A model generated the notes under the pieces. That model made no database searches. It was not told where the DNA came from and saw nothing but the letters and a program-made list of their open reading frames with translations. A stretch of 64,000 bases of DNA, taken from Rhytidiadelphus loreus (lineage: Eukaryota > Streptophyta > Bryopsida > Hypnales > Hylocomiaceae). Positions 23,503 through 35,470 of the stretch are shown here, in pieces. The position numbers and the translations under genes are program-made. Positions within the stretch are counted from its first letter, which is position 1. Every line of letters begins with the position of its first letter. The stretch lies in contig OX344761.1 of the NCBI GenBank assembly GCA_947034895.1, forward strand, positions 29,586,863 to 29,650,862, read 5' to 3'.

Positions 23503-25068
23503 CAAATAACAATCCGCACATTGGAGTCATATTCATTAGACCCCATAAAAAATCATTTCTTTGGGGGTTGAAAATCTTTTCATTAATTTGATTTAGAATT
23601 TTTGGGATCTCATTTCACAAGATATGGAATCTTTTGTGATCTTTAGCAAGGTCCTCAAAGCTTTACCGCAGTATTTAGGACTTTATCGAATCCTTTGTGA
23701 CCTTTTGTAGTTTTAATCCCTTTCAATGAATACAATCTATCTTCAAGAGGGGGGGAAGGACTAAGCTTAATAAACTTATGTATTCCATTGATTTTTTTTA
23801 CATTTATAAAACAATCGCCTTGATATGTGTATTATTTATTATTTATTATTTATTTATTATTAATATTTTTTACACTATTCTATTGTGCCATGTCATAAAT
23901 TTTGAAAATTTCATTAGGTGCCATGTTTATTTATTTTTTAATTAATTTTTAACAAATCTTATGTGAGCATAGGGTATTGTAGTTTTGCTTTTGCTCCTTG
24001 GTCAAACTCTTGCTCAAGCATTTTAGAGCTCAAAACTAACTTGATTTTCTCACATTTTTTTAGGTGGACAAAGTTTGAAACAAGTTGATTTGTTGTCCTT
24101 TAATGAGGTTCAAAGCTTAGCTAAAAACATACAATTGTTGTATTTTTACTATGAGCAATTAAGCTTCCACCTTGCTCCAAATAATCCTATATCCTTTGAA
24201 CGCTCATGATGCATGTTGTTGGAAATATTATTTCCCTTACACTTAACAAAATCATGTTGTGTTCAAGACTATGCTTGCTAAAGTCTCATATGTGTTGACA
24301 TTTATCATGTTTGTTGGAATGCACGGGCATAATGAAGGCAAACATATTCATACCCATGTTTTTTCAAATGAATGTTGCATGATGAGAAATACAAGATATA
24401 ATGCATGCCAATAATATAAACATGATTTAAAGAAAAAAGTTTTGCAAAATGTGACTTTCTTTCTATTAGTATTAAGAGGTAAAATAGCCTACTTAAAGAT
24501 GTTGATATCCAATAGAATTAATGGGATTCCAAGATCATGCCTGACATGTAGTTTGTGCCTCCTATTGTTCATGAATAAATTACATTCTGCAATTTTCAAT
24601 TGCTCATAATTTTGCACTAAGAATTTTCCGTCAAAAATTAGAAACATCTAAGCAAGTGTAATGTATATAATTAAAAAAATACCACCTCAAGGCAATATTT
24701 TCAAAAAATCATGAAAGGTCAACATACTTGTGTTTATCAATATTTATTTGCATACATTTGCCTTGAGCTACTGATATTAGGCAAATTATTTCTAAAGTTG
24801 GAGATGATCCAAAAGAATTTTCTTATTGTAAAATCTCCAATTGAAGCAACAAAATTGATACTAAAATCACATAAACTTTTATCTAAGTAACTGTTGAAAC
24901 TAAAATCACATACTAGAATTATTGGAGAAATAAAAAGATGAATTGACACAAAATTTTGGAGTCCATTCAACAAAGATTTATTAAATGAGAAAACACCAAT
25001 TACATTTATATACTAGCAAATTTGACTTTATCATCATCGGAACTACTAAATGTAGAATTGCAAATAGT
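23503..25068. other. A+T-rich intergenic DNA
   Basis: No gene. A TTTATTATT-type microsatellite lies at about 23830-23866. Nothing else can be defined. Confidence 0.5.
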
Positions 25069-25798
25069 ATATGGGTAGTTGCAAGAAACACCTACCGGTT
25101 TTTGTTCAAAACGGCCATTTCACTCCTATTCGTGGATTTTGGAATAATTTTTTTTAAATAAAATAAAATATGGATAATGTGTAAAGAATTAAAAAAATGA
25201 TATGTGCAAAAATTTAGACCTTAAAAATTTATCTCTAAGAGTTATGCACGGTCAAAGAGGGTTGAAAAATGCAAGAAAATAGACAGTTTGAAATTTAATT
25301 CTTAAAAAATAGTCAAAAAATTCAAAAAATTCAAAAAATTCAAAAAAATTCCTAACTTATACATACTCCTTTTCACCAATTTCCACTATTGGAAAAATAA
25401 AATTGTGTTCTCTACACTTGCGCAAAGGGAGTGCACTTTGAGCACATGTGGAAGATAGAAAATTAACTATTTTTAGAAAATCTTTAATAAAATTGTGTAA
25501 CTTTAGTAGAAGTCCTAGTATACCAATTTTGAGCTTCAAGTTCATATTTTTGGGTGAAAAATAGTACTAAAAACCTTCAAAATGGCCAAGGTAGACATCC
25601 AATTGGGGCAGTTTAAAAATAGTAAAATAATTTTAAGAAAAGCCCAAAAATTACTCAACATCTGAAACTACCACATGTACCTTCATTTCAAGTTTCATAG
25701 AAGATGGACACACGATGCAAAAGTTATGAGCAAAAAACCACCTGTCTAAGGTCAAGGGGACAAAAAAAACATGAAGTGTTTCTTGCAATCACCCATAT
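25069..25798. mobile_element. 730-bp terminal inverted repeat element
   Basis: Left end ATATGGGTAGTTGCAAGAAACAC (23 bp) and right end GTGTTTCTTGCAATCACCCATAT are inverted copies with two mismatches. The interior is A+T-rich, with an ATTCAAAAA run at about 25315-25350. No coding frame, and the superfamily is unknown. Confidence 0.7.
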
Positions 25799-26078
25799 GA
25801 GAAAACACAAGCATGCGGAAGTAGCAACAAGAACATCATAGTTCCAACAATTCCCTGTTTTTGGATTATTGTATACCAAAGGGCATAGAGGTGTAGCCAT
25901 AGCTAAAAATGAAACTTATTGCAAAAAGAACAAACACAATTGAGGCAATAATAATGCAAAGAAGCTAATAAAAGGAAAACAAAGATGATTTGCGAGATGA
26001 TTTGTATTCAATGGTTCACCTTTGATGTATGAATTAAAGATAATTCAAAAGTTGTGAAAGTTGGTATTGGACTTATTT

Positions 26079-26968
26079 TTAACCCCTAAAGCATTGAATA
26101 GGATTTTTTGTAAACATAGCAATTTTGGATAGCTTGTTACGAACGTAATTTTTATTTTTTTATTTCAAATTTTCACACAACATATGCCCAAGGAGTAGGT
26201 TTAAGGCGCAATAATTTTCATAACTTTTGACTACATGGTTCAGAAATTATTGCATAATATGTAATTTTTAATGCTCAAAAGTAGCTTAAAAAATTATTTT
26301 TTCAAGAAATAAAAATTTGAACTTGTTTTCCTAAATGTATTTATACGTGGAAAGCTTTGAATCATTCCATTTTGATTAGCAAGATGAAAGTAATGAGGAC
26401 TATTAGTTTGCAGATAGTTACAAATTTTTTATTCTAAAATAAACTTTGAAGTCCTTTATTTAACTCAATTTTCAATGTTCTTGGAAACACAATAAAATCA
26501 TAGGATGTAGATTGTTTATTACAACATTATAACTATTGGGATTGAAATTTTTCAATTCTATAAATGAATTTTTAACAATTTTGTATTTTGAATCATTCTC
26601 TACTTCTTTCTACTCACTATTTTTTTCCTATATATTGTACAATTCCAAATGATCTGAAAATTTTCAAGCCAACTTACCTTGAAGAATGAATCCAAAGAAG
26701 CACCACCATTTTGGACATTTTTTCATACAAATGTGACCTTGTGAAGTGCAATTGCCTGGATTTTCGCAGGGCCGGAAACATGATTTTTGTCACTTCAAAT
26801 GCTCATATCTTGCAATCCATGCGGTGGAAATTTCTGAAAATTTTCACATGTTCTCAATCTAGAATACTACAATATGGTTACATGTGTCTAAAATTTGGTG
26901 CTTGTACTAGAAAGTGCAAATTGGGAGTGTTTTGGGTGAAATCATAGTAAAAATCGTTTAGGGATTAA
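26079..26968 (+). mobile_element. CCCCTAAAGG-family TTAA element, 890 bp
   Basis: TTAACCCCTAAAGCATTG at the left, CGTTTAGGGATTAA at the right. Aligns by eye along its length with 54792-55740 and, in reverse, with 40198-41059 and 50725-51629. No open frame of note. Confidence 0.75.
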
Positions 26969-27133
26969 TCAATGTGTAGATTTAAATCTAGATTGACACC
27001 TTCTAGGCTAAAAATCTAGAAATTAGTGTTAGACCTATTTTTAATCCCTTAACGACCAAAGGATAGTTTACATTTCTAAAATTGTATAGATGTATTATAG
27101 AATAGGGCTTAAAATAATAATTTAATTATGATT

Positions 27134-27700
27134 TTAATCCCTAAAGGACTGAGGCACATTTTGGGTAGAAATGATCAAGAATTGCTACTTTTAAAAAAAT
27201 TGTACTAAACTAATACAAGAATGAATGGAAAATTTTCAAAACTTTGACTACACAAATTGGAAGATAACAACATTTGAAGTTAGAAAAATATTTTTTTCCA
27301 ACCTTGCCTAACAAGGCCAATAAACTTTAACTCCTCCTAAAGTGAGATTTTTGCACTATACATGGTTATCTCTTACATTTGCATCCTATATCATGTTAAT
27401 TACGTACTTGCCAAATTTCAAAGAAAGAAGAGTAGTTTTGTTCTAATTGGACAAAGTTGGTTGCCAAAAATGTTCAAGGCAACATTACTTTTTATTTTTG
27501 AAAGAAATGGTGATGACTAGGCAACATACTTTTGATACATGGACCAAATTGGAAAGAAAATTCCAGCAAGTGAATTCATGTTTGCACCTTGTGTAAAATT
27601 TTTGTGAACATCTTATCTAAATTGACTTCATATGCAACTACCTTGAGATTTCTTGTGTACATGGTTTCTTATGTACAATGGTTTTAATGTCATTAATGCA
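27134..27700 (+). mobile_element. TTAA element, GGACTGAGGCACAT subfamily, right end decayed
   Basis: TTAATCCCTAAAGGACTGAGGCACAT at 27134 onward matches the start of 49564-50155, and shared blocks continue (CTACACATGGTT-like, TTTGCATC, TCATG.AA.TTAC). The right end is not recognisable; the position given is where similarity fades. Confidence 0.55.
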
Positions 27701-29339
27701 AACACATCCCCAAACTCAAAGAATCTTTAGTTTTTCATATGTGTAATTATTTGAAGATTCTTGTGTTAATTTTCTTACATTTGTATGGTATAGATTTTGA
27801 CAACTACTTGTTGCAAATCTTCTATAGATCAAGGTCAACTTTTTAGTTAAAAAAGAAACCCTATAGAAAATTAGAAATGACTTCAATAAATTATTAAAAC
27901 AAAAATCTTCAAAAATCACCATAATTAAAACTTAACATTGTAAACTGAAAGAAAAAAAACGGTTTTGACATTTAACCGGTTAATGACGTTTGCATTAATG
28001 ACAGTGTAATTTGAATGTTTGTATTTGTAGAGACTAATTAACTTTTAACCTAAAAGTGTTCAAATTGTATTAGACCAATCTTCAACCTTTGAAGAGTCAA
28101 GGTCATTTTTCAATAAAAAAACACTAAAAATGCCATTTCTATTGCAAAGAACAAAAATGTTTAAAACTTTTGCATATCTTACTACATGATCTTACACTAT
28201 ACCAATATGGAAATATGTGGAAGAATTTTCAGAAATTTTGACCATGTAGATTGCAAGATATTTACGTTTAAGGTGAAGAAAAAAAGCTTTTTGCAGCTTA
28301 TGTGATTGGATTATAAAACTTTGAATCTTCTTAGCTTAAAAGTTTTGTAATACAAATGTTGAATTTCTAATTTTTTATGTTGAAGAATTGAGTTGAGGGT
28401 TTGGAAAATAAATTCCAAATCAATGATGCCATCTAAAAATTATTTAGTAGACATGGGTGTGAGATTTTATAATAAACTAAGTTCCAAGAAGGAATCAAAA
28501 CATACTAATTCTAGTGGTGAGATTGTTTGAGAAAATAAATTGAATCTTGTAGGACTTTTCTTTTATATCATGAAAATTTAGTTCAAAAACAAACCCAATA
28601 CATTATTTTCACAAGAAGATGCAATGATTGCTTACCAAACAAGAAGCTCCATAATTTTCATATCACTAATCCAAATGGAATGAATAAAAGTTTTCACATA
28701 GACAATGATAGAATCTATGAGAACAATTTTTTTAATTTATATTTTAAGGTGTTTTGTTTTGTTTTTGCTACTAGGTGAACTAATTTTTTAGTTTAGAGTG
28801 GCATAACTTTTTTTCCAGTAGCTACTATATTTTTCTATCTGTATTTATTTTTAAATAAATTATGTCAGAAATTGAGATTATAGGAACCTACATGAACTTT
28901 CATAAGAACTCGCTAGGAACTTGAGGGAATAATATAATTTTTAAGTTTCTTTTGACTTAAGGTATGAATTATGTGGGGTCTAATTCATTTAGAAGACCAG
29001 GGTAGGACGTACATTTTGGAGAGGTTTATGGGTATGTGAAAGGGTTTCTTGTGACAACTTGCCCCAACATTTCGAGAAGATTCTAAGAAATTCACATTGG
29101 AGTTGAATTGTTCAAATGAAGGAGTGTAAACAAGGTTGTAGATAGCAAATGGACTTTGTCCTAAAAGAAATTGATAGGAGGTCTTTGTCATATCGAATGA
29201 GCCAATAAAACATATTGCTATTCTACTAGAAGGTTCATCCCTGTTGCTTTGGGTTGCTTTTTGAATACTGCAAGCTTTACACAGCATTGTATATAACCAC
29301 GCAATGTTCTTTCCCACATACTAAGAAGGTACTATGCCT
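27701..29339. other. A+T-rich DNA with an eroded repeat interior
   Basis: About 28080-28760 resembles 7080-7460 and 56900-57200 (GATCTTACACTA, TTTTCAGAAATTTTGACC), so it is probably another decayed element. The 110-codon open frame at 28985-29317 (minus) is discussed under rejected items. Confidence 0.4.
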
Positions 29340-29958
29340 CCCAAGATTCTTGGGAGAGACTTTTCAGTTAATTCAAAGGATTTGGGTTGGACGAGGAGCC
29401 ATATAAGACCATTTTGTTGATTGCAGGGGGCTTCTTTCCAAGGATGGAAAAGGACCCCCCCGTCGCCTCATTGATAAAACAATGTTATGTATTCCAGGTC
29501 TTGCATATGATAATCATCTGCCAAAAACTTGTCTCTTGATTCAGATCCTCAAAGGACACCACAAACACCGAGTATCCGATGTAGGACAAAGAATCCTTCT
29601 ATGTAGGACAAAAGTGCACATGTTGATCCTTGAATTTTTGTGTGAAAAGGCAAGCTAGTCTTGCATAGAACTTTGACCTCCAATGACTGCTCTTCCATTT
29701 TTATAAGCAAATGATTCCCACGGCACCCAAAAGGCTGATTCCCACAGTGACCTGCCCATCCTTCTGAGGTTAACCACCCCCCATGACAAACAAACAAACA
29801 AGCAGACATGGAAATTGAATCTGACTCCCCCCGAGTGCTTAATTTGAAATCTATATACTGCACACCGATAAGCTTACCTTACTTCAACAAGCCGGCAGTG
29901 CCAAACTAAGTTAAGTTACTCCTACTTCCTCAAATTCAATTCAGTGCTGGAGATGAAG

Positions 29959-30020
29959 CTTTTAAAAATAAAATTTTAATTTTTTTTTTTTGACACAAAT
30001 GAAATGAAAGGGGATTTCAT
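29959..30020 (-). mobile_element. Short retroposon 3' end, about 55-62 bp, with target duplication
   Basis: A T-tract then GACACAAATGAAATG and ATTTCAT, between CTGGAGATGAAG (29947-29958) and the same 12 bases at 30021-30032; both sides continue with a T/A-rich TTTAAA. The poly(T) on the plus strand means the retroposon is inserted in minus orientation. Confidence 0.7.
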
Positions 30021-30349
30021 CTGGAGATGAAGGTTTAAATGCCCACCCTGCCCTGCTCTGCCCTGCCTGCCCTCAGATCTGGACTATGATAGTGGTACTT
30101 CAGACAGTCCCAGCTCCCTAAGTCCCCAGCTTCTGCGTCCCTAGAAATGGGCATGATTACTACATAAGTAAGTTTGCCACGGATGGCCTTCAGTAACTTC
30201 ATAAGTGAAACGTGGAATGTGTTTGTCATGTGCAAGTGACTGCTGAATGCTTGCTAGCTTATTATTATTAACGTCTGCTACAGTACTCTGCTGGACCCGT
30301 CCGTTTTGATTCCCACAGAGATTCTTCACTTTGATGACCGGCATTGTGG

Positions 30350-30418
30350 GTGGATGGATGGATGGACGCAGCATGATGGATGGATGGACGGACACAGCAT
30401 GATGGATGGATGGATGAC
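30350..30418. repeat. GATGGATGGATGGACG...CAGCAT tandem repeat
   Basis: Roughly 22-26-bp units made of GATG tetranucleotides closed by a C(G/A)CAGCAT phrase, two full copies and a partial third. Confidence 0.85.
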
Positions 30419-30780
30419 TGGGGTCAGGGCGAGTTGGGTCCTGATTTGTACGAACAGTCAATGATCATACAGTAAGGTACGTGATGTCAAGTGGAATGCA
30501 GCCAAGCCAGGCCAGGCCAGCCCAGTTCACAACAGCAACGGAACAGGAACAGCTGCACGGCAACTTGCATTGATGGAGGATTTTTATGGGCAGGCGGACG
30601 GGGCTGCATGGGCAGGTGCATGGGCAGGTGGGTGGGTGGGTGGGTGGCTTGGGTTTCCTTTCCTTGGGGCAGAGCAAGAAGCAATCATCATCCATTACAT
30701 TACGTTACATCATCGAATAGCATGCAATATCACTCCCTTGGTTCTCTTCTCTCTTCTCTACTGTACTGTACAGTAGGAGG

Positions 30781-30806
30781 AGATGGTGTGGAATATTCCA
30801 CACCCC
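30781..30806. repeat. Single arm of the element seen at 10881-11007
   Basis: AGATGGTGTGGAATATTCCA plus CACC matches both arms of the 127-bp element. No second arm was found nearby. Confidence 0.5.
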
Positions 30807-30849
30807 AACAGCACTCCAACAGTAGCTAAGAGCAAAGAGACGGCTGCCA

Positions 30850-31971
30850 TTAAGGTAGGTGGCTCAAAAAGCGACACTTTCAAGGGCTGTTAGGACTTTT
30901 TGATGGGTTTCAGAGGCACAAAAATATTTTCCCTTCTTTTTTCACTTGAAGAAGAATTGATGTGGAATCTAACACAAGTGGTTTCATATTTTTCGGAGCA
31001 TTTATGAATTACTTATGAATTTCCAAAGAATTCTGCCATAGGCACCTATTTGTGATCCTAGGCCTTGCAAAACCCACACATGAAAAAATAAATGGCGTGA
31101 CCAAATACAAGCAGTGAAGCATTGAAAAAGTAATACTTAAGGTTCCCGAATGTGACCTTTATTAAACTGAAGCCCTAAACGCCCCAAGGAACCAATATTG
31201 TCTTCACATACTTTCGAGTCCAATTCAAAGTGCTGTAACTTTTGCATCCGATTTCCAAATTCAATAAAACTTGTTGGAAAATTTGGGCTCTCTCTTCTAA
31301 TTTGTGTGATATTATTTTCAAATCAATTCGTATTATACTTATTTTTTGGGGAGCCAATCGAAGTTTACAAGTTCAATTTGAGTTCACCAAACTGCATTTG
31401 CAGGTTGCAGCTTCGGGGGCTTCTATCTCTTTCATTCTAAGTTTGTTTTCAGTAAAATTTGTTGGGTTATGTTCCCCTTGAAGTCTACTTACTGTGGTAA
31501 AATTTTCATGTCACTTCAAATTGTTTTGAATGTTTGGGAGCAATTCAAAGTTCTAAATCCCGACATTCTTTGATCACAATGAACTTTGGCCGCTTATAAC
31601 TTCTTCATACAAGGTCCGTTTTCAATATTTTTGTTGGAAAAGTTGCGCCTACTAGTCTAGTTTGTGTGGATAAAATTTCATATCAATCCAAGAATTAATG
31701 AGTGACTGAGAATCATTTTAGTAAAAGGATGTTCAACCCTAAATGTGTTTTTTGCAAAAATGAGGTGGACACTCCACTCTTAGTTCAAAATCTACCCACC
31801 CTAGCTCTTATTACACCATATGTGAAGTATAAACCAACATCTAACAAACCTTATTAAGCTCTCACATTATCAAAAGTCCTTTTCGGAACCGCTTAGTGTC
31901 CATTTCAGAGCCTCTTGTAGGGATGGTTCCAAGAAGCGGGTCACAATTTGAGCCACCTACCTTAACCCCTA
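30850..31971 (-). mobile_element. 1.1-kb TTAA element of the GGTAG family
   Basis: TTAAGGTAGGTGGCTC at the left and GAGCCACCTACCTTAA at the right are inverted copies. The left third matches the minus-oriented 416-bp elements (CTAACACAAGTGGTTTCATA, CATAGGCACCTATTTGTGA). The remaining part is specific to this copy. Its right TTAA is shared with the start of the next element, so it inserted into that element's target site. No transposase. Confidence 0.75.
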
Positions 31972-32659
31972 AAGGACTAGATTGTTTTTTTTGGTTGTAT
32001 AGAAATTTTGGGCAGGTACCTACGAGCGGAGATTTTCATATTTGGGGCTGAAATTTTAATAGAATGTGGGGGCAAGGAAGATCTTTCATATGCACCAAAT
32101 TTCATGACATTTGGAAATACGAGTCAAAAGTTATAGCCTAATATGTTGCTTTCTTTTTGTAACTGGGCAATTTGGGCAGATTAGAAAAAATCATTTTTTG
32201 CAGAAACAAAAATTTGGAATTGATTTTTTAGAGTTTTATATACACGAAAAGCTTTGAATCATTCCGTTTTGATCAATGAGTCAAAAGTTATGAGGATTTT
32301 TTGTTTGCGGGCAGTTTTGGATTTCCTACTCTAAAATAAACTTTGAAATCCTTTATCTTACCCAATTTTCAATATTTTTGGACAAAAATAAAATCGTAGG
32401 ATGTAAATACATTATTACAACATTTCGACCATTGGGATTGGAAATTTTCAATTCCATATTTAAATTCTAAATAATTTAGTATTTTTATTCATTCTCTACT
32501 ACTACCTACTTACTATTTTTTTCCTATATGTTGTACTATTCCAAATGATCTAAATTTTTTCAAGCATGTGGCCAACTTGTCTAGGAAAAAAAATCCAAAG
32601 AAGCACCACCATTTAGGTCATTTTTTCATAGAAATGTGAGCTTGTGAAGTACAGCTACC

Positions 32660-33669
32660 GGGTAAAAGCACACTACAGTTGTCCGAAATCATAGTCACAA
32701 CAAAATTTCTGCACATGATGAAAGTTTGGTGTCAATTTTCTTATAGTTTCTGTGACTTAAAAAAGAAAAGAAAAGATCAGAGTCTTATATCTTGCATACA
32801 TTGATAATTGCAGAACAAAAAGTGAACTTCATCTATTAATTTAATGTACAGAGTACAAACATTAAGTGTTTGTATTGTGACAAATTCAGCTTGAGCATTG
32901 TTGTACTTCTTTTGCATAGCTTAGGGGTTCGTTTTTACAAATCAAAGAGCTAAATCCAATGCTCTTATGTTTAGGTACTTAGACTGGGCATTTAAGGTAG
33001 CATGCTGTAAAAGCGCTCACCTTCTTCAAACCACTCCTATTTTGGGGTGAAAAATGGAAACCAAGTGATCCTTAAATGGACCACTGTAACAATTGAATGC
33101 ATCAAGAAAAAATTATTTTTCTATTGCAAGAGCCAATCATTGCCTTTGATTTCTGCACATCTGTTTACAAATTGCAAGTGGACAGATTTTGGGAGACCTA
33201 TGGTCACAAATAGGTGCCTATGCCCTGAATCTTTGAAAATTTATAAGTAATTCAAAAATACTTGGAAAAATACAAAACCACTTGTGTTAGTTTCCACATC
33301 CATTTTTCTTTCTCTGAAAAATGATCTAAAAATAATTCTCTCCACTTCAGCCTATGAAAAAGGCAGACCAGCTCTTAAATGGTCGCTTTTAGAGCATACT
33401 ACCTTAATGAGTGTTTTAGGATCTATATAAGAAAATATCCTAGCAAATGTGTGATTTTAGTATGAGGGCCAAATTTTGATTTTAAATTGTTTTTTTTTTA
33501 ATTTTAAATTTGAGAATCTATGAAAAGGCCTTTTGATTTAGATGGGCCAATATTGAATTTTGGTATAAATGGCATTTTGGCTCCATTTAGTACCAATTAG
33601 CATACATTTTGTACTAGTTTTTACTGGATTGTATATTTGGCAGGGGGGCGACCGTAGTGTGCGATCACC
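32660..33669. mobile_element. 1.0-kb inverted-repeat element inserted in the TTAA element
   Basis: Ends GGGTAAAAGCACACTACAGT and (complement) GGTGATCGCACACTACGGTC are imperfect inverted repeats. CTACC stands on both sides (32655-32659, 33670-33674), a likely 5-bp target duplication. The host sequence matches uninterrupted copies at 13823 and 55500 across the junction. It itself carries a 416-bp element. Superfamily unresolved. Confidence 0.65.
32992..33407 (+). mobile_element. 416-bp TTAA element (GGTAGTATGC family), plus orientation
   Basis: TTAAGGTAGCATGCTGTAAA at the left, AGAGCATACTACCTTAA at the right. Its interior is the reverse complement of 33894-34309 with few differences. No coding capacity. 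Confidence 0.85.
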
Positions 33670-33893
33670 CTACCCTGCTTTTTGGAGGGTCAAAAAAATG
33701 ATTTTTGTTAATTTGAATGCTTATATCTTGCAATCCACCCGGTGGAAATGTCTGAAATTTTTACTACATGTTTTTGATACTATATAATACAAGATCCTAC
33801 GGTTAGATATGTTAAAAAAAATTCAAAATTTTGGTACTTGTACTAGAAATGGCAGTTTTGGAGCGTTTTTGGTGAAAGTATAGTGACGGTCCT

Positions 33894-34309
33894 TTAAGGT
33901 AGTATGCTCTAAAAGCGACCATTTAAGAGCTGGTCCGCCTTTTACATAGGCTGAAGTGGACAAAATTATTTTTAGATCATTTTTCAGAGAAAGAGAAATG
34001 GATGTGGAAACTAACACAAGTGGTTTTGTATTTTTCCAAGTATTTTTGAATTACTTATAAATTTTCAAAGATTCAAGGCATAGGCACCTATTTGTGACCA
34101 TAGGTCTCCCAAAATGTGTTCTCTTACAGTTTGTAAACAGATGTGCGGAAATCAAAGGCAGTGATTGGCTCTTGCAATAGAAAAATAATTTTTTCTTGAT
34201 GCATTCAATTGTTACAATGATCCATTTAAGGATCACCTGGTTTCCATTTTTCACCCCAAAATAGGAGTGGTTTGAAGAAGGCGAGCGCTTTTAGAGCATA
34301 CTACCTTAA
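33894..34309 (-). mobile_element. 416-bp TTAA element, minus orientation
   Basis: TTAAGGTAGTATGCTCTAAA to AGAGCATACTACCTTAA, exactly the length of the copy at 32992. It sits inside the right terminal repeat of the CCCCTAAAGG element, at a TTAA created by a G-to-A difference there. Confidence 0.88.
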
Positions 34310-34312
34310 GGG

Positions 34313-34730
34313 TTAAGGTAGAATGCTCTAAAAGCGACCATTTAAGAGCTGGTTTGCCTTTTTCATAGGCTTACGTAAACAAAATTATTTTTAGACCATT
34401 TTTCAGATAAAGAGAAATGGATGTGAAAACCAATACAAGTGGTTTTGTATTTTTCCAAACATTTTTGAATTACTTATAAATTTTCAAAGATTCAGGGCAT
34501 AGGCACCTATTTGTGACCCCATAGGTCTCCCAAAATCCGTCCACTTGCAATTTATAAACAAATGTGTAGAAATCAAAAATAATGATTGACTCTTACAATA
34601 GAAAAATAATTTTTTCCCAATGCATTTAATTGCTACAGTGGTCCATTTAAGGATCACCATGTCTCCATTCTTCACCTCAAAATAGGAACAGTTTGAAGAA
34701 GGCGGGTGCTTTTAGAGCATACTACCTTAA
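34313..34730 (-). mobile_element. 418-bp TTAA element, minus orientation
   Basis: TTAAGGTAGAATGCTCTAAA to AGAGCATACTACCTTAA. It is separated from the previous copy only by GGG and lies in the terminal TTAA of the host element. Very similar to its neighbour, implying fairly recent movement. Confidence 0.88.
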
Positions 34731-34734
34731 GCAG

Positions 34735-35470
34735 CCCAACTCCACTACAACCCAAACCTCCCACTCGGACCTCCAGCTACTAGAGGGGCCCGGACCTTCG
34801 AGTAGTACAGGGGTCCGGACTTCTTGCTCGAACCTTCAACTACTGGAGGGGACCAAACCTCTAATTGAGGTCCAGTAGCTTTCCATTGGAAGTTTAATAA
34901 AGAATCCAATAGTCAAAAATCACTACAAAACTTTGTAACTCTTGCGAAAATTTTGTCGCATCCTTATAAAAGGAGATCCATGTGACCCTCCAGGTTTGTG
35001 TTTCCCCTTAACACGGACCAAAGGGGTGGCTAGACCTCCGAATCAGACGTCTAGCTCCCCAATGGAGACTGACTCTTAGATAGCCCAACCTCCACCTACT
35101 AGAGGAGGGCCAAACTCTAAAGCATTGCTCTGGTGGTCTCCACTGGAAGCCTAGTCTGAAATTGAGCTCCCTCGAAATCTATAGAGTTCTCCGCTTTTCC
35201 ATGAGATTACAATATTTTCACATGATCCCTATGCCTTTTTAAGCATTACTATGCCCTTCCCATCGAAAGCAAAGAAACCATAGCTACACATTTTTGTTTT
35301 TTAGTTGTATTTGCACACCTCCGATCGAGGGTCCAAGTGTACAATTCATGAATGCACGGATTAGAGGGGAAGGGAGAGTGCAAAGCTCAGTAGACAACGC
35401 TTGGACCTCCAAGTTTAGGAGGTCCGGCTCCCCAATGACAATTGGCCCTGTGTGCACAATGGAGGCTCAA
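34735..35470. repeat. Dispersed repeat with CTCCAGCTACTAGAGG phrases
   Basis: A GC-richer block built of recurring phrases: CCTCCAGCTACTAGAGGGG, CTTCAACTACTGGAGGGG, CCACCTACTAGAGGAGGG, GGTCCGGAC. It shares style and some wording with 12090-12640 and 20100-20700. Ends undefined. Confidence 0.4.

Larger units (their letters stand above)
29340..30849. other. GC-richer island, no recognised gene
   Basis: Composition rises and simple repeats cluster here (CCTGCCCTG near 30040-30070, GGTGGGTGGGTGG near 30630, CAGGCCAGGCCAGC near 30505). One perfect TACTGTACAGTA palindrome is at 30764-30775. Short open frames on both strands are compositional. It may be the footprint of an unrecognised or non-coding transcript. 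Confidence 0.4.
31968..34316 (+). mobile_element. CCCCTAAAGG-family element split by later insertions
   Basis: Starts TTAACCCCTAAAGGACTAG. The body runs to 32659, resumes at 33670, reaches GGTCCT at about 33893, and ends with AAGGGTTAA at 34309-34316. Removing the two inner insertions leaves a normal-sized (roughly 0.9 kb) copy whose right end would read GGTCCTTTAAGGGTTAA. It is the oldest layer of this nest. Confidence 0.75.

Noticed and set aside
28985..29317. A 110-codon minus-strand frame with a faint look of a retroelement integrase C-terminal region
   Set aside because: I can identify no catalytic residues, zinc-binding motif or neighbouring retroelement domains; the resemblance is only an impression.
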